From Bacteroidales bacterium (GTDB lineage Bacteria > Bacteroidota > Bacteroidia > Bacteroidales > UBA932): a stretch of 64,000 nt of DNA. This document shows, one piece after another, positions 7,042 through 16,255 of this stretch. The translations under genes and the position numbers were made by a program. The notes below the pieces were generated by a model. It made no database searches. It had not been told where the DNA came from and was given only the letters and a program-made list of their open reading frames with translations. Numbering within the stretch: the first letter of the stretch is position 1; each line of letters begins with the position of its first letter. The stretch lies in the NCBI GenBank assembly GCA_017476575.1, contig JAFUZO010000028.1:1-64000 (forward strand). The letters are read 5' to 3'.

Positions 7042-10000
7042 ATGGAAATGCCAAAAAACATTGCTGCGAGGCTGTCGGTGCTGCTGTTTTTCCTGCTGGC
7101 GCCCTGTGCGGCGCGGGCGCAGGCCCTCCGTGTGGAGGGCCTGATTACGGACGACGGGGGAGAGCCCCTGGCCGGAGCAATCGTGATGGTGCCGGGACCG
7201 TCCGGAACCCCCAAGGCGACGGCCATGGCCGACCTGGACGGGCGCTACCATATCGAATGCAGCGCTTCCGACCTCCTCGAATACCGCTATCTGGGGATGA
7301 AGGACGTGCAGGAGAAGGTGGACGGCCGGACGCGGATCGACGTCGTGATGCAGCCCGATGTCTCCCAGGTCCTGGACGAGGCCGTGGCCATCGGCTACGG
7401 TTCCGTGCGGCGCGAAGACCTGACCGGCTCCGTCTCCAACGTGAAGATGGCCGAAATCCGGGACAATCCCCTCACCTCCGTCGACCAGGCCCTGCAGGGC
7501 AAGATCGCGGGGGCCGATATCATGACCACCTCGGGCGAGCCGGGAGCCACCACCTCCATCCGCATCCGCGGCACCCGTTCCATCGAGGCGTCCAACGAAC
7601 CACTGATCGTCGTGGACGGCGTCATGGATGCGGTGAGCGACCTGAACGACATCAACCCGGCCGACATCGAGGACATTTCCGTCCTCAAGGACGCCTCCTC
7701 GACGGCCATCTACGGGGCACGGGGTGCCAACGGCGTTATCCTCATCACGACGAAGGCCAGTTCCACCACGGCGTCGTCCAAGCCCAGCATCACCTTCAAG
7801 GCGACGGCCGGTGTCTCCGAACTGCCTTTCAAGCCGGACATCATGAACGCCACGGAGTTCGCACTCTACCGGAACGACTACGCCTATTTCCTCAACCAGT
7901 ACAGTTCCACCCGGCCCGTTTCCTCCATGAGCGTCCCGGACCCCTTCTCCTACGGGGAAGGCACGGACTGGATCGACGAGATCACCCAGGTGGCACCGTA
8001 TCAGAACTACTACTTTTCCGTCAGCGGCGGGAACGCGGCGACGAAGTATTTCTTCTCGGCCAGTTACACCGACAACGAGGGTATCATCAAGAAGACCGGG
8101 GAGAAGCGTGCGACCGACACCTTCTCCGTGAACCACCAGTTGTTCAAGTGGCTCAAAGTGGGCTACAAGATGAGTTTCACCTACCGCCGCACGGAGAATC
8201 CCCTCACCAGGATCGGCGGTACGGGCTGGTGGAATTCGGCCCTGTACCTTTCCCCGCTGATAGGCCCGAGGGACAGTTACAACCCGCTCTATTTCAATGG
8301 CGGCGTCATCAACACCCCGGTTTCCGTCATCGAGAACGAGGAGGACTACTACCGCCGCTTCTCCAACTCCCAGACCTTCTGGGGCGACGCGACCCTCACA
8401 CCTTGGCTCAAGTTCAAGGTTCAGTACAACTTCCTCCAGTTCGACCGCCAGCGTTTCGCCTACAACCAGTCCACCCTCCCCGCCAAGCAGGGGCGCGAGG
8501 GCGGAGACGCCTACCAGGAGTCGCTTCCCGAATATCACCATACCTTCGAGACGAGCCTGAACTTCAACCAGGATTTCAAAGGCGGGCACCATGTGGACGC
8601 CGTGGCCGGGTTCACGGGCTTCGTGATCGACTACAGCCGCATGAGCGCCAGCGGAACGGGCTACCTGGTGGACTCCATGACCTGGAACGACCTGGGCGCC
8701 GTCATGGACAAGGAGACCTATACCATCGACTCCTATGCGCGCTACAAGGAGACCGCCTCTTTCCTCGCCCGGGTCAACTACAACTGGAGCAAACGCTTCT
8801 ACCTCACGGTCACGGGCCGCTTGGACGGTGCATCCAACTTTGCCGACAACCGCAAGTGGGGCTTCTTCCCGTCCGCCTCGGCCAAGTGGAACATCCACAA
8901 CGAGAAGTTCATGCGCGGGGCCAAGGACGTGGACGAACTGTCTTTGCGGGTGAGCGCCGGGCAGACCGGCAACGACGCCATCGGCTACTTCCTCTCGCAG
9001 GCGGCCGTCACCTCTTTCTCCGGCGCCCTGCAATACGGCTCCCGGACCACCTCCTACCGTCCCTCCCGGATTTCCTCCCCGGACCTGACCTGGGAGACCA
9101 CCACCCTCTACAATGTGGGCCTCACCGGAAAGTTCTTCAACAACCGCATCTCCGTCACCGCCGAGGCCTACGATTCGCGCACGAAGGACCTGCTCCTCAA
9201 CGTCTCCGTCCCCAAGAGCACGGGCTATTCCTCCGTGCTCCAGAACTTGGGACTGACGTCGAACAAGGGTTTGGAACTCACCCTGGACACGCGCAACATC
9301 GTTACCCGGGACTTCTCCTGGAACACCTCCTTCACCATCTCCCACAACGACCAGCGGGTGCTGGACATCGGGACCGAGGACTTCGTGTCGGTGTACAAGT
9401 CACCCAACAACAACCCCTACATGATGCTGGGCTATGTGAAGGGATACCCCCTGAACGCCCTCTGGGGCTTCCACTACGCCGGGGTCTGGCATAACCAGGA
9501 GGAGGTGGAGCGCAACGAGGTGACCCATGCCTACGCCGGGCAGACGGCCTCCCGCACGCTGGGCCTGCCCCGCTACGTGGACGTGAACCATGACGGCGTG
9601 CTGAACCAGAGCGACCTCTGCTACCTGGGCAACGCCGACCCCTACGTCTATGGCGGCCTCAACAATTCCTTCCGCTACAAGGGCTTCAAACTCAACATGT
9701 TCTGGACCTACAACCTGGGCGGCAAGATTTTCAACTACACCATGTTCTACATGGCGGGCGGCATCTACACCAACCAGTACCGCTTCATGCTCGACGCCTG
9801 GCATCCCGTGCGCAACCCCGACTCCGACATCCCCCGCGCCGGCAACTACGAGGTGGCCGTGCCCAGCGACTTCATGGTCTTCGACGCCAGTTACCTGCGG
9901 CTTCAGGACCTGAGCCTGAGTTACACCCTCAACCTTTCCCGGAAAACGTTCCTCAAGGACGTGGTCTTCACCCTTTCGGGGAACAACCTCCTTCTGTTCA

Positions 10001-10125
10001 AATACTACAACGGCTTCGACCCTGACGTGTCGTCGGACGCCTCCGGCTCCAAGATCCGCCGGATGGACGTGGGCGCCTATCCCAAGGCCAGGAAGTATGT
10101 TTTCTCCATCCAACTCAGGTATTAG
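7042..10125 (+). CDS. susC: SusC-type TonB-dependent outer-membrane transporter
   Basis: 1027 residues from ATG 7042, the first Met before the signal peptide (LSVLLFFLLAPCAARAQ). Domains: a carboxypeptidase-regulatory-like fold (VEGLITDDGGEPLAGAIV), a TonB-interacting segment (LDEAVAIGYGSVRREDLTGS), a plug domain (LIVVDGVMDA, DIEDISVLKDASSTAIYGA, GANGVILITTK), then a 22-strand barrel ending in a C-terminal aromatic strand (YVFSIQLRY). It imports large oligomers through the outer membrane under the SusD lid. SusD follows after 3 nt. Being the first gene after the promoter, it heads the large operon. The substrate is not readable from the sequence; phosphodiesterases and phosphatases downstream suggest a phosphorylated ligand. 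Confidence 0.95.
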   Translation: MEMPKNIAARLSVLLFFLLAPCAARAQALRVEGLITDDGGEPLAGAIVMVPGPSGTPKATAMADLDGRYHIECSASDLLEYRYLGMKDVQEKVDGRTRIDVVMQPDVSQVLDEAVAIGYGSVRREDLTGSVSNVKMAEIRDNPLTSVDQALQGKIAGADIMTTSGEPGATTSIRIRGTRSIEASNEPLIVVDGVMDAVSDLNDINPADIEDISVLKDASSTAIYGARGANGVILITTKASSTTASSKPSITFKATAGVSELPFKPDIMNATEFALYRNDYAYFLNQYSSTRPVSSMSVPDPFSYGEGTDWIDEITQVAPYQNYYFSVSGGNAATKYFFSASYTDNEGIIKKTGEKRATDTFSVNHQLFKWLKVGYKMSFTYRRTENPLTRIGGTGWWNSALYLSPLIGPRDSYNPLYFNGGVINTPVSVIENEEDYYRRFSNSQTFWGDATLTPWLKFKVQYNFLQFDRQRFAYNQSTLPAKQGREGGDAYQESLPEYHHTFETSLNFNQDFKGGHHVDAVAGFTGFVIDYSRMSASGTGYLVDSMTWNDLGAVMDKETYTIDSYARYKETASFLARVNYNWSKRFYLTVTGRLDGASNFADNRKWGFFPSASAKWNIHNEKFMRGAKDVDELSLRVSAGQTGNDAIGYFLSQAAVTSFSGALQYGSRTTSYRPSRISSPDLTWETTTLYNVGLTGKFFNNRISVTAEAYDSRTKDLLLNVSVPKSTGYSSVLQNLGLTSNKGLELTLDTRNIVTRDFSWNTSFTISHNDQRVLDIGTEDFVSVYKSPNNNPYMMLGYVKGYPLNALWGFHYAGVWHNQEEVERNEVTHAYAGQTASRTLGLPRYVDVNHDGVLNQSDLCYLGNADPYVYGGLNNSFRYKGFKLNMFWTYNLGGKIFNYTMFYMAGGIYTNQYRFMLDAWHPVRNPDSDIPRAGNYEVAVPSDFMVFDASYLRLQDLSLSYTLNLSRKTFLKDVVFTLSGNNLLLFKYYNGFDPDVSSDASGSKIRRMDVGAYPKARKYVFSIQLRY

Positions 10126-10128
10126 CAT

Positions 10129-11631
10129 ATGAAAAGGACCCTATTCACGGCGGCGTTGCTGCTTCCGCTACTTTCCTGCTCTCTCAAAGAGCCGGACGAC
10201 CTGTTCGTAAGCCCCGGCTTCGTGGAAACGCTCCAGCAGGCCGACGCCTGTGTCACCGCCACATACAGCCCCCTCAACCCCGTCTATGCCCTCGGCTTCG
10301 CCATCGCCACCGAGGGATGCACAGACCTCTTCTATATCCAGTCGGGCACGCAGGACGCCCAGATGGACGTGTCCCCTGCGAATGCCCGCTTCGGCAACAC
10401 CGTATGGGAATACGCCTATGCGGGCATCCGCAACGCGAACTACGCGATCTGGGCCATGGACCGTTCCGACATCGACCCGGCGGACCTCGCCCCGCTCTAT
10501 GCGGAGGCGAAGGCGATGCGGGCGTACTGGTTCTACATCCTCACCTCTTTCTTCGGGGATGTCCCTTATTATGAGGACTATGTGGGCGACCGGCCCACCC
10601 TCGACAAGGTGCGGCACCTCCCCCGCATGAGCGCCGTGCAGACGAGGGAAACCCTCATTGCCCAACTGGAAGCATGCGTGGACGACCTGCCCCGAGGACG
10701 GAGTTACGACCTGGGTCTCCAGCGGGCAGGCTGGGCCTTCACCCGGATGCTCATGGCGAAGATGGCCATGTGGAACGCCTGCAAGGACGAATCCCGCGCA
10801 GCGGAGTGGTGGGCCAAGGCGGCCTCGTCCCTGGAAGCCCTGCAGGAAGTGTACGGGGACCTCACGGAGGAGGCCTATCCCCTCGACGACACCGCCTTCC
10901 GCATCAAGGACACGCCGGAGAGCATTTTCGAGATCCAGCATACCTACACCCCGGGCGGCCTTCAGTATTTCAGCAACTACGCCGCCGTCCTCATGCCTTA
11001 TCCCCTGAGCAAGGATGCCGCCGGCAACTGCACCTTCAACGGGGTCAAGGTGGACGAACTGGGCACGGAGTGCATCGTCTGGCAGCCCATGCGCCCCAAT
11101 GCCTACCTCGCCAACGGCCTTTTCATCAACGGAGGCCGTGACCGCCGCGTGGGCCGGTCCATCGTCTACAGTTGGGACGGCAGTTCCTTCTCCCGCAGTT
11201 GGCCGGGCCCCAAGTTCTGGTGCTACGACATGATCAACACCTACGACAGCAACAACTATCCCGTTTTCCGCTATGCCGACGCCGTCCTCATGCTCGCCGA
11301 GACGTACAACGCCCTGGACCGTCCCGACGAGGCGATGGCCCTGCTGAACAGCGTCAAGACCCGCGCCGGGCTCTCCGGGGTCGAGAGTTTTACCACCAAG
11401 GACCGCCTCCTGGATGAAATTCAGATGGAGCGGGGCCGGGAACTGCTGGGCGAGTTCCAGCGCAAGTTCGACCTGGTGCGCTGGGGCATCTGGTTCAAGC
11501 GGACCTACGAATTTTCCGACTACCAGGTCCTCAAGGACAACCTGCGGCCTTGCCACGAATATTATCCCATTCCCGATACGGAAGTGGCCCTTTCAGAGGG
11601 CGCCTTGGACAATAAAGCCTACGAAGAATGA
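10129..11631 (+). CDS. susD: SusD-type surface glycan-binding lipoprotein (RagB/SusD)
   Basis: 500 residues. The lipobox (LLPLLSCSLKEP) places it on the surface as the lid of the preceding SusC. The N-terminal TPR-like helices (AYAGIRNANYAIWAM, AEAKAMRAYWFYIL) and the C-terminal RagB segment (RYADAVLMLAETYN, LLNSVKTRAGL, LLDEIQMERGRELLGE, FDLVRWG) are all present at the usual length. It binds the incoming ligand and passes it to SusC. Its stop codon overlaps the start of the next gene (ATGA), so translation is probably coupled to the DUF5689 proteins. Confidence 0.95.
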   Translation: MKRTLFTAALLLPLLSCSLKEPDDLFVSPGFVETLQQADACVTATYSPLNPVYALGFAIATEGCTDLFYIQSGTQDAQMDVSPANARFGNTVWEYAYAGIRNANYAIWAMDRSDIDPADLAPLYAEAKAMRAYWFYILTSFFGDVPYYEDYVGDRPTLDKVRHLPRMSAVQTRETLIAQLEACVDDLPRGRSYDLGLQRAGWAFTRMLMAKMAMWNACKDESRAAEWWAKAASSLEALQEVYGDLTEEAYPLDDTAFRIKDTPESIFEIQHTYTPGGLQYFSNYAAVLMPYPLSKDAAGNCTFNGVKVDELGTECIVWQPMRPNAYLANGLFINGGRDRRVGRSIVYSWDGSSFSRSWPGPKFWCYDMINTYDSNNYPVFRYADAVLMLAETYNALDRPDEAMALLNSVKTRAGLSGVESFTTKDRLLDEIQMERGRELLGEFQRKFDLVRWGIWFKRTYEFSDYQVLKDNLRPCHEYYPIPDTEVALSEGALDNKAYEE

Positions 11632-14078
11632 GAAAGAGTCTTGTTGGGGTGCCCGTCCTGGCGGCCCTGCTGCTCTCCTGCGAGAGCAAGTTCAGTTTCG
11701 ATGCGCCGCTCTCCCTGGCTAGTTACCGGGTGGAACTGGAGGCGGCCGAGGGGGAGACCCCCGTCATTGTCTATGCCAACGGCGCCTGGACGGCCTCCCT
11801 GTCCGAAGGGGCCGACTGGGCGCGGATCGAGGGCAGTTCCGGAAACGGGCTGGGACAGGTCCGGTTCATCTACGATGCCAATGAGGGCCTGGCCCGGCGG
11901 GCGGTCATCGACTTCCAGTCCGCCGGGGAGACCCGCAGCGTGGCCCTGGTGCAGAAAGCAGGCTTCGGCGACGTCCAGTTCGCCTTCGCCGCCCAGAGCA
12001 TCGAGATTCCGAGGAACGGCGCCTCCGGAGCGCTTTCCTTCGTCACCAACCTCCCGGCGTCGGAAGAGGGGAACATCGTGGCGACGGTCCTCTCCGAGGA
12101 AGGCGGGGAACTTTCCTGGATCGGCGGTCTCCGCCTTTCGGGCTCTTCCGTGGCATTCAGCGTCGAAGCCAACGCTACGGGGGCCGACCGGGCTGCCGTC
12201 ATCACCCTCTCCTACACGGATGTCATGGAGACGGAATACCGTTCCTCCCTCAAACTCACCCAGAAGGACGAAGCCCCGTACCTCAGTTTCCCGGCCGACG
12301 TGACGGGCCTCCGCTACTCCTCCCTCTCCGCCACCGTGACCCTGCCGTTCACCACCAACCTGCTTCCCTACCTGGGGAACATGCTGCAGGCGGCGGACGC
12401 TTCCGCCGCCTGGGCGAAACTCTCTCTCGCCGAGGACGGGATCCCCGCCTTCCTGGTGCAGTTGGAAGAGAACCCAGATGCGGCCTCCCGGCAGGCCACG
12501 CTCACCTTCCCCTTCACCGACGCTTCCGGGGTAACGGCCCCGTTCAGTTATATCCTGGTCCAGAAAGGGAAGACACCCCGCTTCACCTTCGCCGAGGTGA
12601 AGGCCCTCGTGACGGACGCCGCCTATCCCTTCGTCCAGGACGGGGCCCTGGAGGGCGTTGTCATCTCGGACATGGATTCCCCCAACCTGGAGACCGCCCC
12701 CAACTTGACCCCATCCACGCTGGACACGTCCCTGAACGGCGTCACGGGCTATCTCCAGTCCCCCGACGGGACCCAGGGCTTCCGCCTCGTGTTCGCCTCC
12801 CGCAGCGACAACATCCTTCACCGGGGCGACCGCGTCGTCCTGGACCTGAACGGAACGACCGTGACCAAGGAAGAGGAGCCGCTGCGCTATACGATCGAGG
12901 GCGTGAAGGCCTCCGCCCTGGCCGTCGGAGACCGTGAAACCCCGGTCGCCCGGGAAAAGACGCTCGCGGAACTCACTGACACGGACCTCTACACCCTGGT
13001 CAAGGTGAAGGGCCTGGAAATGAGTTTCAAGCACGGGGCCTACACCAACTGCCATGACGGATACGCCCTGTCGGTGGCCGCCCTCAACCCGGCAGGGCAG
13101 AAGACCAACGCCTCGGGCGCGTCCTCGTCGCCGCAGAAGTTCGATACCACCCCGTGCAGCATGACCGATGCGGCGGGGAACGAGGTCAACCTCCTCATCA
13201 ACAACAATGTAACCTGGCGCCGCTACGGGAACGGCGTGCCGCAGGGGACGTGCGATGTCACCGGCATCGTGGTCCATACGGCCCTGGCCCGCTGGGCCAG
13301 GAACGGCGACCTGGGCCGCTACCAGGTCCGCCCCCTGGAAGAGGCCGACATCGCCCCGGCCGGGGACGCCTTCTCCCGGGTCATCGTTTCCTGGTACAAA
13401 GGCTGGGACGACAGCCGGCTCACCGGGGCCGACGCCATCGCCGTAGGACTTCACGGCAACGGTACCATCACCTCCAACGTGGGGACTGCGCAGACCGTGG
13501 TGAACTTCAACGACCTCACCAACTACAACGCCTCTCCCGCCGTCGCGGGCTCCTACAAGGGGCAGGTGAACAACGGCGCCCTCGGCTTTGCGAAGACAGG
13601 CGGTTATTTCTGGGCCTCTAATGACATCGACGACATGGATGCAGCCCCGTGGTTCTGCATCACGTTCTCGACGGAAGGGCTCTCCGGAAGCAATCTCGTC
13701 CTGGTCTGGAGTGCGGCCCAAGGCTCGACGCGATCGGCTACCGACGACATCCAAGGCCCCACGCAGTACCGCGTGGAGTACTCCACGGACGGGACCCGAT
13801 TCACCGCCCTGGACCGGATCTATGCGATGCACCCCATCGTGAGTTGGTCCGATTCGCTGGCGGGCGGCTTCTCCGTCCCCGGGCTGCACCAGTATGTCAC
13901 AAAACTGCCCGCCTCCCTCCTGGGACAGCCCCAGGTGCAGGTCCGCATCCGAGCGGCCTCCAACAAGTCCCTCGACAACGCCTATCTGACCCCGGAAGGC
14001 GGCACCATCAAGAACTATCCCGCTTCCAACTACACCATGGTCCGCTTTGGCGAACTGACGGTCCAATACAACCCCTGA
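11628..14078 (+). CDS. BACON/DUF5689-domain surface lipoprotein
   Basis: 816 residues, lipobox ALLLSCESK. The first 320 or so residues form three BACON-like Ig repeats (for example YRVELEAAEGETPVIVYANGAWTAS, followed by two similar blocks ending in LVQKAG/LTQKDE/LVQKGK). A DUF5689 region follows (ALVTDAAYPFV..LEGVVISDMDSPN, GYLQSPDGTQGFRLVF, DTDLYTLVKVKGLEM, then a second OB-like part with YGNGVPQGTCDVTGIV). The C-terminal 220 residues are a jelly-roll-like part. DUF5689 proteins are often found next to SusCD and nuclease genes in Bacteroidetes and may be substrate-binding accessory proteins. It is the longest of three tandem paralogues. No catalytic motif is visible. Confidence 0.8.
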   Translation: MRKSLVGVPVLAALLLSCESKFSFDAPLSLASYRVELEAAEGETPVIVYANGAWTASLSEGADWARIEGSSGNGLGQVRFIYDANEGLARRAVIDFQSAGETRSVALVQKAGFGDVQFAFAAQSIEIPRNGASGALSFVTNLPASEEGNIVATVLSEEGGELSWIGGLRLSGSSVAFSVEANATGADRAAVITLSYTDVMETEYRSSLKLTQKDEAPYLSFPADVTGLRYSSLSATVTLPFTTNLLPYLGNMLQAADASAAWAKLSLAEDGIPAFLVQLEENPDAASRQATLTFPFTDASGVTAPFSYILVQKGKTPRFTFAEVKALVTDAAYPFVQDGALEGVVISDMDSPNLETAPNLTPSTLDTSLNGVTGYLQSPDGTQGFRLVFASRSDNILHRGDRVVLDLNGTTVTKEEEPLRYTIEGVKASALAVGDRETPVAREKTLAELTDTDLYTLVKVKGLEMSFKHGAYTNCHDGYALSVAALNPAGQKTNASGASSSPQKFDTTPCSMTDAAGNEVNLLINNNVTWRRYGNGVPQGTCDVTGIVVHTALARWARNGDLGRYQVRPLEEADIAPAGDAFSRVIVSWYKGWDDSRLTGADAIAVGLHGNGTITSNVGTAQTVVNFNDLTNYNASPAVAGSYKGQVNNGALGFAKTGGYFWASNDIDDMDAAPWFCITFSTEGLSGSNLVLVWSAAQGSTRSATDDIQGPTQYRVEYSTDGTRFTALDRIYAMHPIVSWSDSLAGGFSVPGLHQYVTKLPASLLGQPQVQVRIRAASNKSLDNAYLTPEGGTIKNYPASNYTMVRFGELTVQYNP

Positions 14079-14080
14079 CA

Positions 14081-16255
14081 ATGAAAAAATTGATCATTCC
14101 GGCCTTTGCGCTGCTTCTCTTCTCTTGCGGATACGACGACATGATGCTCCAGGATGCCGTTGAACTGGGTGCGGTCCAGGAGGTCGTCCTCGCCCGGAAG
14201 GAAGGAGGCGAAGTGGAGATTCCCTACTATGCCAATCTTTCCGGGACCATCCGTCTCCTCGACGAGGCTCCGTGGGCAGACCTGGGCCAGACCACCTTCT
14301 CCTCCGACGGGACGCTCAAGGTCGCCGTGGCGGCGAACGGCGGCATCCGCCGCTTTGCCCGCGTGCTTTTCAGCGCATCGGACGTTGCCCGGAAGGACAC
14401 CGTGCTCCTCCGGCAGGACGGCCTCGTCGACACGTTGTCCGTTTCCACCTCCAGCGTCATCGTCTACAACCGGATGGGCGATACGGAAATCCCCGCCGAA
14501 GTCACCGTGGACCCCGCGTCTGTCAAGGCCACGGTGCGCTACCTGGAGGCCGACGCCGAGCCCTGGGTCACGGCCTGCTCCGTGGACAGGGCGCGCGTGC
14601 GGATCCGGACGGAGGACAACCCTTCCTCCACGGCGGTGAGAAGCGCCGTCCTCACGCTCTCCTGGACCAACGGATGGAACCAGAAGATGCAGCGCAGCAT
14701 CAACCTGACCCAGGCCACGAGCGCCGCCTCGGGCAACCTCATCGGCCTTCCCGTGGACTTCGCGTATGTGCGGGGGCTTGCGGGCGAGGATCCTGTCGTC
14801 ATCAACGACAACATCTGCCTGGAAGGCTATATCGTGAGCGACAGCGCCTCCAGGAACGTGACGGAGAACACCCGGCGCACCTCCACCTCCATCGACTACA
14901 GCGTCACCGACAAGTCCGTCGTCCTGGAAAGCACGGACGGGCGCTACGGCTTCCTGGTCGAGACCGTGAGCGAGGAAGAGAACCGTTTCGTCCCCTACAG
15001 CAAGGTGACGCTCCTCCTTTCCGGAGCGCAGGTCCGGAAATACACGTCCCCGGACCGCTACGTCATATCCAATGTCCGTGCTTCCATGATTGCCTCCTCC
15101 CGGGAGGTGGGCCTGGGAAGCATCCCCGCCAAGAAGATGCGGATCAGCGAACTGGGCGATGAGGACATCTACACCCGGGTCACCCTCACGGACTGCGAGT
15201 TCCCCATCCGGAAGGGCGGGCTCTCCCCGCTCAACGAGGGCTACACCTCCCTGTACAAGGCCGACCGCGTGACCAAGTCCGCCTCCCTCATCCGGGACGT
15301 GGAGGGGAGCAGCCTCTATCTCTACACCAACACCACCTGCCCCTACCGCCGGGACGGCCGCCGCATCGGCAACGGCAGCGGCAGCGTGAGCGGGATCGTG
15401 GTGTCGGAGCCGTACGAGAGTTTTCAGGATGTCGGCCGCTTCCAACTCCGGCACCAGCGCTGGGAGGACCTGGACTTCGCCCCCGACTTTTCCGACGGTT
15501 TCTCCGGCCTCGTCTGCGAATGGCGTTACCTGCGCCCGGGCAACACCGACCGCAGTTGGAGCGCGACCTACGGCAGCGGGACCATGACCCACACCTACGC
15601 CAGTACCTACAGCAGTGCCCTGAACACGCTGTGCTACCCCGTCTACGACATGAGTTACCTGGGGCCCGTCTTCAGCGGCTGCACCAACGAGAACGGCTTC
15701 GGAATCATCCTTGAAGATGGGTCGGATTACGCCTCGGCCTACACGGGGAGCGTGGACAAGGGGCAACTCCTGGCCGGGGCCGGCTGGCCCATGGCTTGGA
15801 TGAAGGAGTACTGGGCAGGCGCCGCAGGCACCTTCCATGCGTGGGAAATCCATTTCTCGACGGAGAACCTGTCCACCGACGTCCTCTCCCTCCAGATCTC
15901 CACGCTCAATGCCTCCCAGGAGGGCCGGAGCCCCGTGCACTGGAAGGTGCAGTGGGCCACCTCCAACGGCGCGGATGCGAAGTGGCAGGATATCGGCACC
16001 TACTCTGTCCCCGACATCGTCCTCTGGACCATGACCCAGCCCTGGCAGAGCGCCGGCTACAAGCCCGTCGACATCCCCCTGCCGTCCGCCATGCTTTCGC
16101 AGGCCGATGTCTATATCCGCCTCACTCCGGCCGATAGTGCTGGGAACACCACCCTGGGCTACTGCGACACCACGTTCGCCAACGGCACGGCGGGGTCTTC
16201 CTCCAAGGCGAACAACGCCCTCAACTATGTGGCCGTAAGATACAACAAGTCATGA
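14081..16255 (+). CDS. DUF5689-domain surface lipoprotein, second paralogue
   Basis: 724 residues from the ATG at 14081, chosen for the lipobox (FALLLFSCGYDD). Two BACON-like Ig repeats come first (EVEIPYYANLSGTIRLL; STSSVIVYNRMGDTEIPAEV), then the DUF5689 part (VVINDNICLEGYIVSDSAS, RYGFLVETV, LGDEDIYTRVTLTDCEF, GNGSGSVSGIVVSEPYE) and a C-terminal carbohydrate-binding-like region (AWEIHFSTENLSTDVLSL, HWKVQWATSNG). It shares the order of the preceding gene with one repeat fewer. Its last 4 bases overlap the next gene. It probably works as an additional surface-binding protein in the same transport complex. Confidence 0.8.
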   Translation: MKKLIIPAFALLLFSCGYDDMMLQDAVELGAVQEVVLARKEGGEVEIPYYANLSGTIRLLDEAPWADLGQTTFSSDGTLKVAVAANGGIRRFARVLFSASDVARKDTVLLRQDGLVDTLSVSTSSVIVYNRMGDTEIPAEVTVDPASVKATVRYLEADAEPWVTACSVDRARVRIRTEDNPSSTAVRSAVLTLSWTNGWNQKMQRSINLTQATSAASGNLIGLPVDFAYVRGLAGEDPVVINDNICLEGYIVSDSASRNVTENTRRTSTSIDYSVTDKSVVLESTDGRYGFLVETVSEEENRFVPYSKVTLLLSGAQVRKYTSPDRYVISNVRASMIASSREVGLGSIPAKKMRISELGDEDIYTRVTLTDCEFPIRKGGLSPLNEGYTSLYKADRVTKSASLIRDVEGSSLYLYTNTTCPYRRDGRRIGNGSGSVSGIVVSEPYESFQDVGRFQLRHQRWEDLDFAPDFSDGFSGLVCEWRYLRPGNTDRSWSATYGSGTMTHTYASTYSSALNTLCYPVYDMSYLGPVFSGCTNENGFGIILEDGSDYASAYTGSVDKGQLLAGAGWPMAWMKEYWAGAAGTFHAWEIHFSTENLSTDVLSLQISTLNASQEGRSPVHWKVQWATSNGADAKWQDIGTYSVPDIVLWTMTQPWQSAGYKPVDIPLPSAMLSQADVYIRLTPADSAGNTTLGYCDTTFANGTAGSSSKANNALNYVAVRYNKS